In this document: one piece after another, positions 27,736 to 35,603 of the stretch
How the letters are laid out: every line of letters begins with the position of its first letter
How positions within the stretch are numbered: the first letter of the stretch is position 1
Assembly (NCBI RefSeq): GCF_030512175.1
Contig: NZ_JAULBL010000001.1
Location: 62,001-126,000, forward strand
Direction of reading: 5' to 3'
From: Paeniglutamicibacter sulfureus
Lineage (GTDB): Bacteria; Actinomycetota; Actinomycetes; Actinomycetales; Micrococcaceae
Length of the DNA: 64,000 bases
The notes under the pieces: model-generated
Database searches by the model: none
What the model was told of the DNA's origin: nothing
What the model saw: only the letters and a program-made list of their open reading frames with translations
Translations under genes and position numbers: made by a program

Positions 27736-28520
27736 TGCGGCGCCTGCTCCCCGACCCCGCCCCGGACCTCGACGACACGGCCCTGCTCGAGTCCTACGCG
27801 CCGCCGGGCTCGGGGGATCCCTTCGTCCGCTTCAACTTCATCTCCTCGATCGACGGTGCGGCAACGCTCGGCGGCCTTTCCGGTGACCTGGGCACGGATG
27901 CCGACAAGCGCGTGTTCATGCTGCTGCGCCGGGTGGCCGATGTCATTTTGGTGGGTGCGGGGACGGTGCGGGCCGAGGGCTACGACGGCGAGTTGCTCGA
28001 TGCCCCCTCGCGCGCCTGGCGCCTGGAGCGCGGCATGCCCGAGCGCCCGTTGCTGGCGGTGGTCTCCGGGCACCTGGACCTGGATCCCGGGAGCGAACTG
28101 TTCACCACGAACCCCGGCAAGATCCTGCTCCTCACCTCGGGCGCCGCGGATCCGGAGCGGGCGGCGGCCCTGGGCGCGGTGGCGGAGGTCATCGCTTCCG
28201 CGGAACCGGGGCCTGCCATCGACCCGCGGTGGATCATCCGGACGCTGCATGGCAAGGGCCTGCGCATGATCCATTCCGAGGGCGGGCCCACGCTCCTTGG
28301 CGACTTCCAGCGGGCCGATGCGGTGGACAGCCTCTGCGTGACTTTCTCCCCGCTGCTGGTGGGCGGGGATTCGCGCCGGATTGCCCGCGGCACCCCCACG
28401 GATGTGTCCCGCGAGATGTCCCTGCACCTTCTGCTCGAGGAGGATAGCGGCCTGCTGGCCGAATACCGGCGGGCGCACGTGAGCGGTCCTGCAGGGCAAA
28501 CGTCCATCGGCAACCGGTAA
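27735..28520 (+). CDS. pyrimidine reductase family protein (RibD C-terminal domain)
   Basis: This 261-residue protein has the RibD reductase / DHFR-like fold: FNFISSIDGAATLGG, then ILVGAGTVRAEGY, a SEGGPTLLGDF loop and TFSPLLVGGDSRR. The deaminase half of RibD is absent. A stand-alone homolog in mycobacteria (Rv2671) can substitute for dihydrofolate reductase, which makes coupling to a FolP-family gene suggestive of a pterin or folate step. That role is inference. Translation is coupled to folP2 by a one-base overlap. Confidence 0.85.
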   Translation: MRRLLPDPAPDLDDTALLESYAPPGSGDPFVRFNFISSIDGAATLGGLSGDLGTDADKRVFMLLRRVADVILVGAGTVRAEGYDGELLDAPSRAWRLERGMPERPLLAVVSGHLDLDPGSELFTTNPGKILLLTSGAADPERAAALGAVAEVIASAEPGPAIDPRWIIRTLHGKGLRMIHSEGGPTLLGDFQRADAVDSLCVTFSPLLVGGDSRRIARGTPTDVSREMSLHLLLEEDSGLLAEYRRAHVSGPAGQTSIGNR

Positions 28521-28578
28521 GATCGCTTGAGCAACATCGCGCATCGATGCCTGCATTCCCGATCCGAAAGGCAGCCAC

Positions 28579-29505
28579 GTGGCCCAGCGGAAAACCCATT
28601 ACGAGGTCCTGGGCGTTGCCCCCACCGCCAGCGCCACCGAGATCAAGTCCGCCTACCGCAAGGCTGCCCGCCTGACCCATCCGGACCACGGCGGAGACGC
28701 CCGGGACTTCGCCGCCGTGACGCTGGCCTACGAAACGCTGATCGACCCCGCTGCCCGCACCCGCTATGACCGCAGCTACGGCACCGAATCAAGCTACCGG
28801 CGCGGCAAGGCGCCAGCCCCCGAGGCCGGCGGAAGCCCGTCCGACGGCGGCTCGATGCGTTTTGGGACCGGCAATGCCCGCCCCTCGGCCACCGACGCCA
28901 CGACCTACCTCCCGGCGCTCGATGTCCCCGGTGCCATTGACCGGGAAACCTCGGTCCGCCAGGTGCATGGCACCCCGCGCAAGCGCGGGATCTTCGGTGC
29001 CCAGGCCCGGCTGGCGCGGGAGAACCGCACGGTCCAACTGCTGGTCCGCAGGGTGCTGCCGTCGCTGCCCTCCACGCGTCTGGTCAACGGGCTGCATGCC
29101 CCGGGCGGGGGCTACATCGACCACGTCCTGCTGGGCGGCTACCGGCTGGCGCTGATCCACTCCATGATGTTGCCCAAGGGCGTCTACCGCTGGGACGGTG
29201 CCTCGCTGCTGCGCGACGGCAAGCACATCGACCCGCCGCGCATTGCTCCGCTGGTGCACGAGATGCAGCGCCTCTTCCCCGAGCTGAACGTCACCGGCTG
29301 GACGGTCATCCTGTCCCCGGACGGAAACCTGCACGAACCTGTCATCGACTATGCCCGCGGCGCCGAACCCGGCCCCATCAACGCGCTGAATGTCGTCAAC
29401 GCCATCAACCTGGTGCGGGAAATGAAGATGTTCCTGGGCACCGGGCCCGCCCCGCATGTGGTGGATCGCACCATTTTGGCGCGCCTGCTGGGCGGAATGT
29501 ACTAA
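28579..29505 (+). CDS. J-domain protein
   Basis: The first ~65 residues form a J-domain with the HPD motif (34-36), which stimulates Hsp70 (DnaK) ATP hydrolysis. The rest is not DnaJ-like: it lacks the Gly/Phe and zinc-finger regions and instead has a linker (70-130) and a folded C-terminal domain (GYIDHVLLGGYRLALIHS...) that looks like a nuclease-related NERD-like fold, though I am unsure. The GTG at 28579 follows AAAGG by 7 bases. TAAGAT at 28517-28522 could be a -10. Probably a specialised DnaK co-chaperone. Confidence 0.8.
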   Translation: MAQRKTHYEVLGVAPTASATEIKSAYRKAARLTHPDHGGDARDFAAVTLAYETLIDPAARTRYDRSYGTESSYRRGKAPAPEAGGSPSDGGSMRFGTGNARPSATDATTYLPALDVPGAIDRETSVRQVHGTPRKRGIFGAQARLARENRTVQLLVRRVLPSLPSTRLVNGLHAPGGGYIDHVLLGGYRLALIHSMMLPKGVYRWDGASLLRDGKHIDPPRIAPLVHEMQRLFPELNVTGWTVILSPDGNLHEPVIDYARGAEPGPINALNVVNAINLVREMKMFLGTGPAPHVVDRTILARLLGGMY

Positions 29506-29601
29506 CCACGCGGCACAGCTGCCCGCCCGGGCGGACCGCGGGCCGCGCCATGGACCGGGCCCCTGCGGGCGTCGAGGCCCCGGCACCGTAAACTGGGGGG
29601 C

Positions 29602-30078
29602 GTGTTCCGAATCCTTTTTTACACTCCCGAAATTCCCGGCAATACCGGCAATGCCATCCGCCTGGCCGCCGTCACCGGCGCGCAGCTGCACCTCGTCGAG
29701 CCGTTGGGCTTCGACTTCGAGGACTCCAAGCTGCGCCGCGCGGGCCTCGATTACCACGACCTGGCAGTGGTCACCGTCCACAAGGACCTCGAATCGGCGT
29801 GGGCGGCGCTGGCCCCCACACGCGTCTTCGCCTTCACCTCCGAGGGAGAGACCATGTACACGGATGTGGCCTACGAGCCGGGCGACGTGTTGCTCTTCGG
29901 CCCCGAATCCGTCGGCCTGCCCACCGTGGTGAAGCAGGACGCGCATGTGACCGCCACGGTGCGCCTGCCCATGCTGGAGGCCCGCCGCTCGCTGAACCTG
30001 GCCAACTCCGCCTCGATCGCGCTGTACGAGGCCTGGCGACAGCACGGCTTCGCCGGCACCGGCACCGGCACGCGCTAG
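29602..30078 (+). CDS. trmL: tRNA (cytidine/uridine-34-2'-O)-methyltransferase TrmL
   Basis: TrmL is a small SPOUT enzyme that uses S-adenosylmethionine to methylate the 2'-OH of the wobble base of leucine tRNAs. The 158-residue protein has the three knot motifs: PEIPGNTGNAIR (10-21), LLFGPESVGLP and RRSLNLANSASIALYE. The GTG start is fixed by the family N-terminus (FRILFYTPEIPGN). TAAACT at 29589-29594 lies 7 bases upstream, the leaderless pattern, although a G-run in between could act as a weak ribosome site. Confidence 0.93.
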   Translation: MFRILFYTPEIPGNTGNAIRLAAVTGAQLHLVEPLGFDFEDSKLRRAGLDYHDLAVVTVHKDLESAWAALAPTRVFAFTSEGETMYTDVAYEPGDVLLFGPESVGLPTVVKQDAHVTATVRLPMLEARRSLNLANSASIALYEAWRQHGFAGTGTGTR

Positions 30079-30197
30079 GCGCCCGGTGCATGCGGCCGGT
30101 CTCCGGCCGGCACACACTAAACACCTAGGCTTCTCGCCTATGCTTACACGTGGCATTCCCCGGCCACCCCAACTCGATTTCCGAAGGACGGCAACTC

Positions 30198-30755
30198 ATG
30201 ACCGGCACCGATCCCGCCACCCCCGCGCACCGCGGCGACGAGAACGAAGAGGACCTCGGCATGGATCTGGTGGACCAGGTGTCCACCGATGCCGAGCGCC
30301 CGGCCCGACGCCCGCTCAAGAGGTGGGTGCTCGTGGTTGCAGGCCTGGCAGTGCTCCTGATCGGCCTCATCGCGGGCCTGTCGACCCTGGTCCCGACCAA
30401 CTACGTCTCCAAGGTCGAGCGAGCCTCCGACCAGGTCGTCGTCCAGGCGGAGCTGGAAGGCGGCGGGAACGCGGTGCTCACCACCTCGGCGAAGGCCGAT
30501 GCAGGCATGATCGAGCTCACCGGCCTGCCGGACGTGGGCTCGAGCGAGACCTACTCGGTGTGGCTCATCGAGGCCTCCACCGACAGGCCCACCCTGCTGG
30601 CCAACGTCGTTCCCGGGGAGGAACCGGCGCAGGAGGGATTCAACGGCGTCGAGAAGATCGCCTCCGTCATGGTCTCGCTGGAGCCCGCCGATGGCAGCAG
30701 CACCGCCCCAAGCTCCGCGCCGCTTGCCGTGCTTGACCTTCCCGAGCCGAAGTAG
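30198..30755 (+). CDS. RskA-like anti-sigma factor domain protein without sigma partner
   Basis: The 185-residue protein has a cytoplasmic N-terminal ~45 residues, one membrane helix (WVLVVAGLAVLLIGLIAGL) and an external domain like the C-terminal half of RskA anti-sigma factors (SETYSVWLIEAS..., VSLEPADGSSTAP). The N-terminal segment is too short and lacks the His/Cys residues of a zinc-binding anti-sigma domain, and no sigma factor gene is adjacent. It may be an orphan membrane protein rather than a sigma regulator. AAGGA lies 9 bases before the ATG at 30198. A strong bidirectional terminator follows. Confidence 0.7.
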   Translation: MTGTDPATPAHRGDENEEDLGMDLVDQVSTDAERPARRPLKRWVLVVAGLAVLLIGLIAGLSTLVPTNYVSKVERASDQVVVQAELEGGGNAVLTTSAKADAGMIELTGLPDVGSSETYSVWLIEASTDRPTLLANVVPGEEPAQEGFNGVEKIASVMVSLEPADGSSTAPSSAPLAVLDLPEPK

Positions 30756-30788
30756 CGATTCATCGGCGCACCGGCGCCGCAGACGACG

Positions 30789-30825
30789 GTGGGCCGTCTT
30801 CCCCTACGCGGGGAAGACGGCCCAC
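30789..30825. terminator. bidirectional terminator hairpin
   Basis: Perfect 16-base arms (30789-30804 and 30810-30825) with a 5-base loop (TACGC) sit between the convergent RskA-like and PIG-L genes. There is no U-run on either side. Confidence 0.8.
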
Positions 30826-30846
30826 TGTGCTCTGGTCCGATGAACG

Positions 30847-31602
30847 CTAGAAACCGGCGATGGTGTCGGCCGCGTTGACCGCCACCACGTGGAAGGCCTC
30901 CGCCAGGGCGCCGGGGGCCAGGCCCGCCTTGGCTCCCTGGTCCGCGCTCTGGGCCCGCACATAGCGTTCCATGGCCGGCACGTCGGGGTGCTGGCTCAGG
31001 TGCTGGCGAAGCGCGGAGAGCTTGAGGTCGAACACCTGGGTGATCTCCACCCGGTGGTTCTCCCTTTCCGCCGGTGCCCCGTAGAGCCAGAGCCACGGCA
31101 GCTTGTACGCCTCGAGCCCGGCCTCCAGCAGCTCCGGGTAGGAGAAGGGGTTCTCCACCGCCGGGTAGATCGCGCGGGTCACCGCCTCGCCGCAGGCCAG
31201 GTGGTCAGGGTGCGAGCGCTGGATCCGCTCCCAGTTGCGTTCCGGGTGCATGGCCACCACCACGTCGGGGCGCAGCGTGCGGATCAGCTTGACCACCTGT
31301 TGCATGACCCGGTGGTTGGGTTCCAGGAAGCCGTCGGCCTCCCCCAGGAAATGCACGGTTTGAACGCCCACCAGCGCGGCGGCCGCGCGCTGCTCGGCGT
31401 GCCGGGTGGCGGTGATCTCCGCCGCGGTTCGCGTATCGAATCCCCCGGCGTCACCGTCGGTCATGATGCAGTATTCGACCTGCACGCCGGCAGCGGTCCA
31501 GGCCGCCACGGTGCCCGAGGCCCCGAAGTCCAGGTCGTCGGGGTGCGCGCCGAAGCACAGCACCCGGTTGACCGGCTCCGTCTCCGGGTCAAAGATGCCC
31601 AC
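30847..31602 (-). CDS. PIG-L family deacetylase
   Basis: A 251-residue LmbE/PIG-L zinc hydrolase, a family that removes acetyl groups from GlcNAc-containing molecules (MshB, mycothiol S-conjugate amidase, bacillithiol enzymes). The zinc motif AHPDD is at 19-23 and HPDH at 131-134. Whether it acts on mycothiol or another glycoconjugate cannot be told from sequence. It begins 5 bases after the etfA stop with no strong ribosome site, so it is part of the etfB-etfA transcript. Confidence 0.88.
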   Translation of the reverse strand: MGIFDPETEPVNRVLCFGAHPDDLDFGASGTVAAWTAAGVQVEYCIMTDGDAGGFDTRTAAEITATRHAEQRAAAALVGVQTVHFLGEADGFLEPNHRVMQQVVKLIRTLRPDVVVAMHPERNWERIQRSHPDHLACGEAVTRAIYPAVENPFSYPELLEAGLEAYKLPWLWLYGAPAERENHRVEITQVFDLKLSALRQHLSQHPDVPAMERYVRAQSADQGAKAGLAPGALAEAFHVVAVNAADTIAGF

Positions 31603-31607
31603 GCCCG

Positions 31608-32561
31608 CTAGCCCTTGCGCCGGCGGATCTCGGCGGCTGCCTGCGGCAGCACCGTGGCAAGGTCCCCCACGATTCCCAGGTCCGCGATCTCGAAGACCGG
31701 GGCGTCGGGGTCCTTGTTGATCGCGATGATGGTCTTGGCCGTCTGCATGCCTGCCTTTTGCTGGATGGCCCCGGAGATCCCGGCGGAGATGTACAACTGC
31801 GGGGAGACAGTGGTGCCGGTCTGCCCGACCTGCGCCGAGTGGTCGATCCAGCCGGCGTCGGTGGCGGCGCGCGAGGCGCCGACCGCCGCGCCCAGCGCAT
31901 CGGCCAGGTCCTCGACGGGACCGAAATCCCCGTCGACGCCGCGGCCCCCTGCCACCACGAAGCGGGCCTCGGAGAGCTCCGGGCGCCCGGTGGCGGTGTG
32001 CGGTGCGGTGGCGGTGATGCGGGCAGCCGGAGCCGTGTCGCCGATTTCGAGTTCGTGCACCGGCGCGGTTGTGCCGCCGGCGGGCGTCGCCTCGGGCACC
32101 TCGATGCTGTTGGCCTTCAGCGTGATCAGTGCCGGCCCGCGGGTGGCCTGTGCCTTTACGGTCCAGCTGCCGGCGAGCACCGGCTTGGTCACGGTCAGCT
32201 CGGCGTCCACGTCGATGGCGTCGGTGATGACTCCGGCGTCCAGGCGCACCGCAGTCCGGGCGGCGATTTCACGTCCCTCGACGCTGTTGGGCAACAGCAC
32301 CGCCGAGGCGCCCGATGCGCGCACCGCTGCCTCCAGCAGCGAAACGGCGGGGGCGATGAGCCCGTCGGCGTCCAGGCCGCCGGCAGCGGCATAGAAAGCG
32401 GTGGCGCCGGCTGCGCCAAGCCCCGCCAGTGCCGCGTCGTCGGCCGGGCCGCCGAGCACCGCGCTTGCATCGCCCAGCCGGGCCGCCAGCGCCAGCAGCT
32501 CGCGCTGGCCCTTGGACGGCGTGCCGGCGGGGGCGTGGATGTAAACCAATATCTTCATCAT
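31608..32561 (-). CDS. etfA: electron transfer flavoprotein alpha subunit
   Basis: EtfA with EtfB shuttles electrons from acyl-CoA and related dehydrogenases to the quinone pool. The 317-residue protein has the N-terminal nucleotide-binding-like domain and the C-terminal FAD domain with [26 protein letters not shown] and the late [19 protein letters not shown] motif. ATG codons at 32561 and 32558 are both possible; AAGGGGA precedes them. It follows etfB by 23 bases. Confidence 0.95.
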   Translation of the reverse strand: MMKILVYIHAPAGTPSKGQRELLALAARLGDASAVLGGPADDAALAGLGAAGATAFYAAAGGLDADGLIAPAVSLLEAAVRASGASAVLLPNSVEGREIAARTAVRLDAGVITDAIDVDAELTVTKPVLAGSWTVKAQATRGPALITLKANSIEVPEATPAGGTTAPVHELEIGDTAPAARITATAPHTATGRPELSEARFVVAGGRGVDGDFGPVEDLADALGAAVGASRAATDAGWIDHSAQVGQTGTTVSPQLYISAGISGAIQQKAGMQTAKTIIAINKDPDAPVFEIADLGIVGDLATVLPQAAAEIRRRKG

Positions 32562-32584
32562 GCGTGTATCCCCTTGGGTAGGTG

Positions 32585-33406
32585 CTAGATCAGCTTGGCG
32601 TCGGCAAGGAAGTCAACCAGCGCGATGCCGGCCTGGCCGGAGTCGGTGATGATTTCGCCGGCGGCGCGCGGCGGGCGCGGATCGGCGCCCAGGACGCGGG
32701 TCGCGGACCCGGCGGCGCCCACTGCCGATTCGGCCAGGCCCAACTCGGCGAGCGTGAGCGTGGTGACCTTCTTCTTCTTGGCTGCCAGGATCCCGCGGAA
32801 ATTCGGGTAGCGCGGCTCGTTGGCCTGGTCGGTGACCGAGAGCAGCACCGGCAGCCCGGCTTCCAGGGTCTGTGCCCCGTCCTCGCCCTCGCGCACCGCA
32901 GTAACCGTGTTGGATCCGGGGTCGAGCTCGACCTTGGACAGGTTGGTCAGCTGCGCAATGCCCAGGCGTTCGGCCAGTTGCGCCGGCACGAGCGAGGTTT
33001 CCGCATCGGTGGAGGCCATGCCGGTCAGCACCACGTCGAAGCCGCCCAGCTGCTTGATGGCCGTGGCCAGCACCAGGGACGTGGCCCCGGCGTCGGAGCC
33101 CGCCAGCGCTGGATCGGAAATATGCACACCCTTCGCGGCACCCATCTGCAGGGACTTCTTCACGGCGTTCGCCGCAGCGTCCGGGCCCATCGTCATCGCG
33201 GTGACGGTGTTGCCGGCCTTGTCCCCGCCGCGGGACTCGGACAGCGCCAGGGCGGCCTCGATGGCGTACTCGTCGAGTTCCGACAGGACGGAATCCTTGC
33301 GGTCCAGTCGGTTGCCCGGACCTGTCAGCTGGCGCTCGAATTGGACATCTGGCACGTGTTTGACCAACACGAGAATGTTCAAGGGCGTGCCGGTGTTCTG
33401 GCTCAT
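32585..33406 (-). CDS. etfB: electron transfer flavoprotein beta subunit
   Basis: The 273-residue partner of EtfA. It has the family signature VLVKHVPDVQ near the N-terminus and the conserved LPVLLSVTDQANEPRYPN segment, followed by a Lys-rich loop at ILAAKKKKV. I chose the ATG at 33406, where similarity begins and AAAGG precedes; an in-frame extension to 33526 runs through the promoter region. It is first in the etfB-etfA-PIG-L unit. A palindrome upstream may be its operator. Confidence 0.95.
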   Translation of the reverse strand: MSQNTGTPLNILVLVKHVPDVQFERQLTGPGNRLDRKDSVLSELDEYAIEAALALSESRGGDKAGNTVTAMTMGPDAAANAVKKSLQMGAAKGVHISDPALAGSDAGATSLVLATAIKQLGGFDVVLTGMASTDAETSLVPAQLAERLGIAQLTNLSKVELDPGSNTVTAVREGEDGAQTLEAGLPVLLSVTDQANEPRYPNFRGILAAKKKKVTTLTLAELGLAESAVGAAGSATRVLGADPRPPRAAGEIITDSGQAGIALVDFLADAKLI

Positions 33407-33513
33407 TGCTGCCTTTCTGAAAACGTGGACAGATCTGGGGGGAAACGGCGGCCGGTGCTCACCGGCTTCCGCCAAAGGCGGGCGGGACCGGCCCTTCCCC
33501 TCGTATATCGTAT

Positions 33514-33528
33514 CGGTGCCTGGCACCG
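33514..33528. promoter_or_regulatory. palindromic operator candidate before etfB
   Basis: A 7-1-7 palindrome (CGGTGCC-T-GGCACCG) lies directly upstream of TACGAT on the minus strand, about 110 bases before the etfB start. This is the position expected of a repressor site. Confidence 0.4.
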
Positions 33529-33585
33529 CCCGATGGCATTGCCCGGGCCCCGGGAGCTGCCCGTTCCCGGCCCCGACGCACCAAA

Positions 33586-33636
33586 CGCGGCGTGCCTGCA
33601 GGAAGGGGGTGTGGTCCTTGTTGCAGGCACGCCGCG
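33586..33636 (-). terminator. inverted repeat downstream of the HtrA-like gene
   Basis: Perfect 15-base arms (33586-33600 and 33622-33636) with a 21-base loop lie about 90 bases past the protease stop. On the minus strand the stem is followed by TTTGG. Confidence 0.6.
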
Positions 33637-33728
33637 TCCCGTGACATTTCGCAAGGTTGCGGCGTGTTGCGCCGCGTTGCGGGCGGCGGGACCGGCCGTG
33701 TTACCCCGTGTGGCGGGCGGGCCCGGAA

Positions 33729-35333
33729 TCAGCTGGCCGGGGATTCCCCGACCGTCACATTCGCGGTGGCAGCGTTCCCTCCGCGGATGTAGTGGATTTC
33801 CGCTTTTCCACCGGAAGGGAGCTCACGGATCGCGGCGGTCAGCGAGGTGCTGTCGGAGATGGTGCGGGCATCCACCCCGGTGATCACGTCCCCGACCTCC
33901 AGGCCGGCGGCGGCCGCCGGGCTGTCGGCAACGACCTTCTTGACCTCGGCGCCGACGCTGAAGGACGACGATCCGCCGTTCTCCACGGATGCGGGCTTGG
34001 CCAGCACCTCAACCCCGAGCATGCCGTGCGAGGCCGAGCCGTCGGCGATGATGTCGTCGGCGATGCGCTTGGCGTAATCGATCGGGATCGCGAAGCCGAC
34101 GCCGATCGACCCGCCGTCCGAGGAGCCCTCGGAACCGGACCCGGAGGAGGCGATCGCGACGTTCACGCCGATGATGTCCCCGTTGACGTCCACCAGTGCG
34201 CCGCCGGAATTGCCGTGGTTGATGGCCGCATCGGTCTGGATCACGTTGATGAAGATCGAGCCGGCGGACCCGGACTGCTGCTCCGGGACACCGGGGAACT
34301 GGAAGTTGAACTGGTTGCCGTCCCCGTCTCCCTCCGCGCTCTCGTCCTGTTCGGGCACCGCCGAGGAGGCCACGGAGATGGTCCGGTTCAGCGTGGAGAT
34401 GATGCCGTCGGTAACGGTGCCGCTCAGGCCCAGCGGTGCACCGATGGCTACCGCCGTGTCACCCACGTTCAGCTCGGACGAGGCGCCCAGCGTCGCCGGA
34501 ACCAGGGACGGCGCATCGATCTTGATCACGGCCAGGTCCGAGAGCGGGTCGGTTCCCACCAGGGAGCCGTTGTGCACCTTCCCGTCCGAGGTCCGCACAG
34601 AGATCGACGGGTCGCCGGTGGTGCCGCCCAGGGTCACCACGTGCGTGTTGGTGAGGATGTGTCCGGCGGTGTCCAGGATGATGCCGGAGCCCGAGCCGGC
34701 CGAGCCGGAGCCGGAGACGTCGATGGTCACGACGCTGGGGCTGGCCTTGGCGGCAGCGGCGGTGACAGCGGTGACGTTCTCCGGGTTGTTGATGACCACG
34801 TCGCCCTGGGGCGTCTGGGTGCTCGAAGAGACGGTGGTCCCGTTGGAGGACATCACGTAGTTGGCGCCCACCGCGCCGCCGGCACCCACGAGCGCTGCTG
34901 CAACCATGCCCACGATCAGGGCGCCGGAGGTGAACTTCTTCGGGGAATTGTTCTGGGCAGGGGGCACGGCGAAGGCCGCGGCGTGGTCCTCGGGGGTCGG
35001 GGACCCGTAGGGCGAGGCCGAATGCTGTCCCTGCGCGTTCCAGGCTTGTCCGTAGGCAGGCTGCTGCACCGGCTGCTGCGGGCCGGTGGCATCCTGCTGC
35101 GCGGCGGTGTGGCGCGGCATTGACTGCGTCTGGTCCGCGGCGCCCTCGATCTTGTCCACCGGAGCCCGCCCTTCGTCCGCGGCGGGCTGCTCCATGGCAA
35201 CCGGCTGCGCGGCGTCCGGACCGCTGGAGGGGGTGGTTGGCGGTGCCACGGGGCGCGGCGGCACGGCGCCGGCTTCGGGCTGCGGCCGGGCGTCGGCCGG
35301 GGTCCCCGGGTTCTGTGACTCGTTCTCGCTCAT
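33729..35333 (-). CDS. membrane-anchored HtrA-type serine protease with PDZ domain
   Basis: A 534-residue S1C protease that degrades or trims misfolded proteins outside the membrane. The first ~130 residues are a Pro/Gln/Ala-rich cytoplasmic tail, followed by one membrane helix (about 137-160) and the trypsin-like domain with His231 (TNTHVV), Asp266 (DLAVIKI) and Ser376 (GNSGG). A PDZ domain fills the C-terminus (VKKVVADSPAAAAGL...). A Gly/Ser/acidic insertion lies before the catalytic serine (about 325-358). I chose the ATG at 35333 with GGGAAG upstream; a much longer in-frame ORF beyond it is a high-G+C artefact. It is divergent from the TPM gene, and both are envelope proteins. Confidence 0.93.
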   Translation of the reverse strand: MSENESQNPGTPADARPQPEAGAVPPRPVAPPTTPSSGPDAAQPVAMEQPAADEGRAPVDKIEGAADQTQSMPRHTAAQQDATGPQQPVQQPAYGQAWNAQGQHSASPYGSPTPEDHAAAFAVPPAQNNSPKKFTSGALIVGMVAAALVGAGGAVGANYVMSSNGTTVSSSTQTPQGDVVINNPENVTAVTAAAAKASPSVVTIDVSGSGSAGSGSGIILDTAGHILTNTHVVTLGGTTGDPSISVRTSDGKVHNGSLVGTDPLSDLAVIKIDAPSLVPATLGASSELNVGDTAVAIGAPLGLSGTVTDGIISTLNRTISVASSAVPEQDESAEGDGDGNQFNFQFPGVPEQQSGSAGSIFINVIQTDAAINHGNSGGALVDVNGDIIGVNVAIASSGSGSEGSSDGGSIGVGFAIPIDYAKRIADDIIADGSASHGMLGVEVLAKPASVENGGSSSFSVGAEVKKVVADSPAAAAGLEVGDVITGVDARTISDSTSLTAAIRELPSGGKAEIHYIRGGNAATANVTVGESPAS

Positions 35334-35603
35334 GGCTTTCTTCCCATCCTGAAGGTGGATAATCCTGCATTTCCTGGTTACAACTATGCCCTTTTGGGCT
35401 GTGGCGGCGAAAAGGGGCACCTGAGTGTTAGCTGTGAGAATGCGTTGTTCGCCATCAGCATCCGGATGATCCGGCGATTCTGTGGACTCGCGTGCATCGC
35501 CCCCCATAGACTCAACATCGACAGCAGAAACCGGAAAGTTGCGAGTATCCACGCATCCGACCCGACGTTTCCGCGGCCGACCATGCAAGGGTGAAGGAAT
35601 AAT

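Larger units (their letters stand above)
33407..33728. other. 322-base intergenic region upstream of etfB
   Basis: The stretch holds the probable etfB control region (palindrome at 33514-33528, TACGAT at about 33508-33513 as a possible -10) and a terminator-like repeat serving the protease gene (33586-33636). No gene is evident. Confidence 0.6.
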
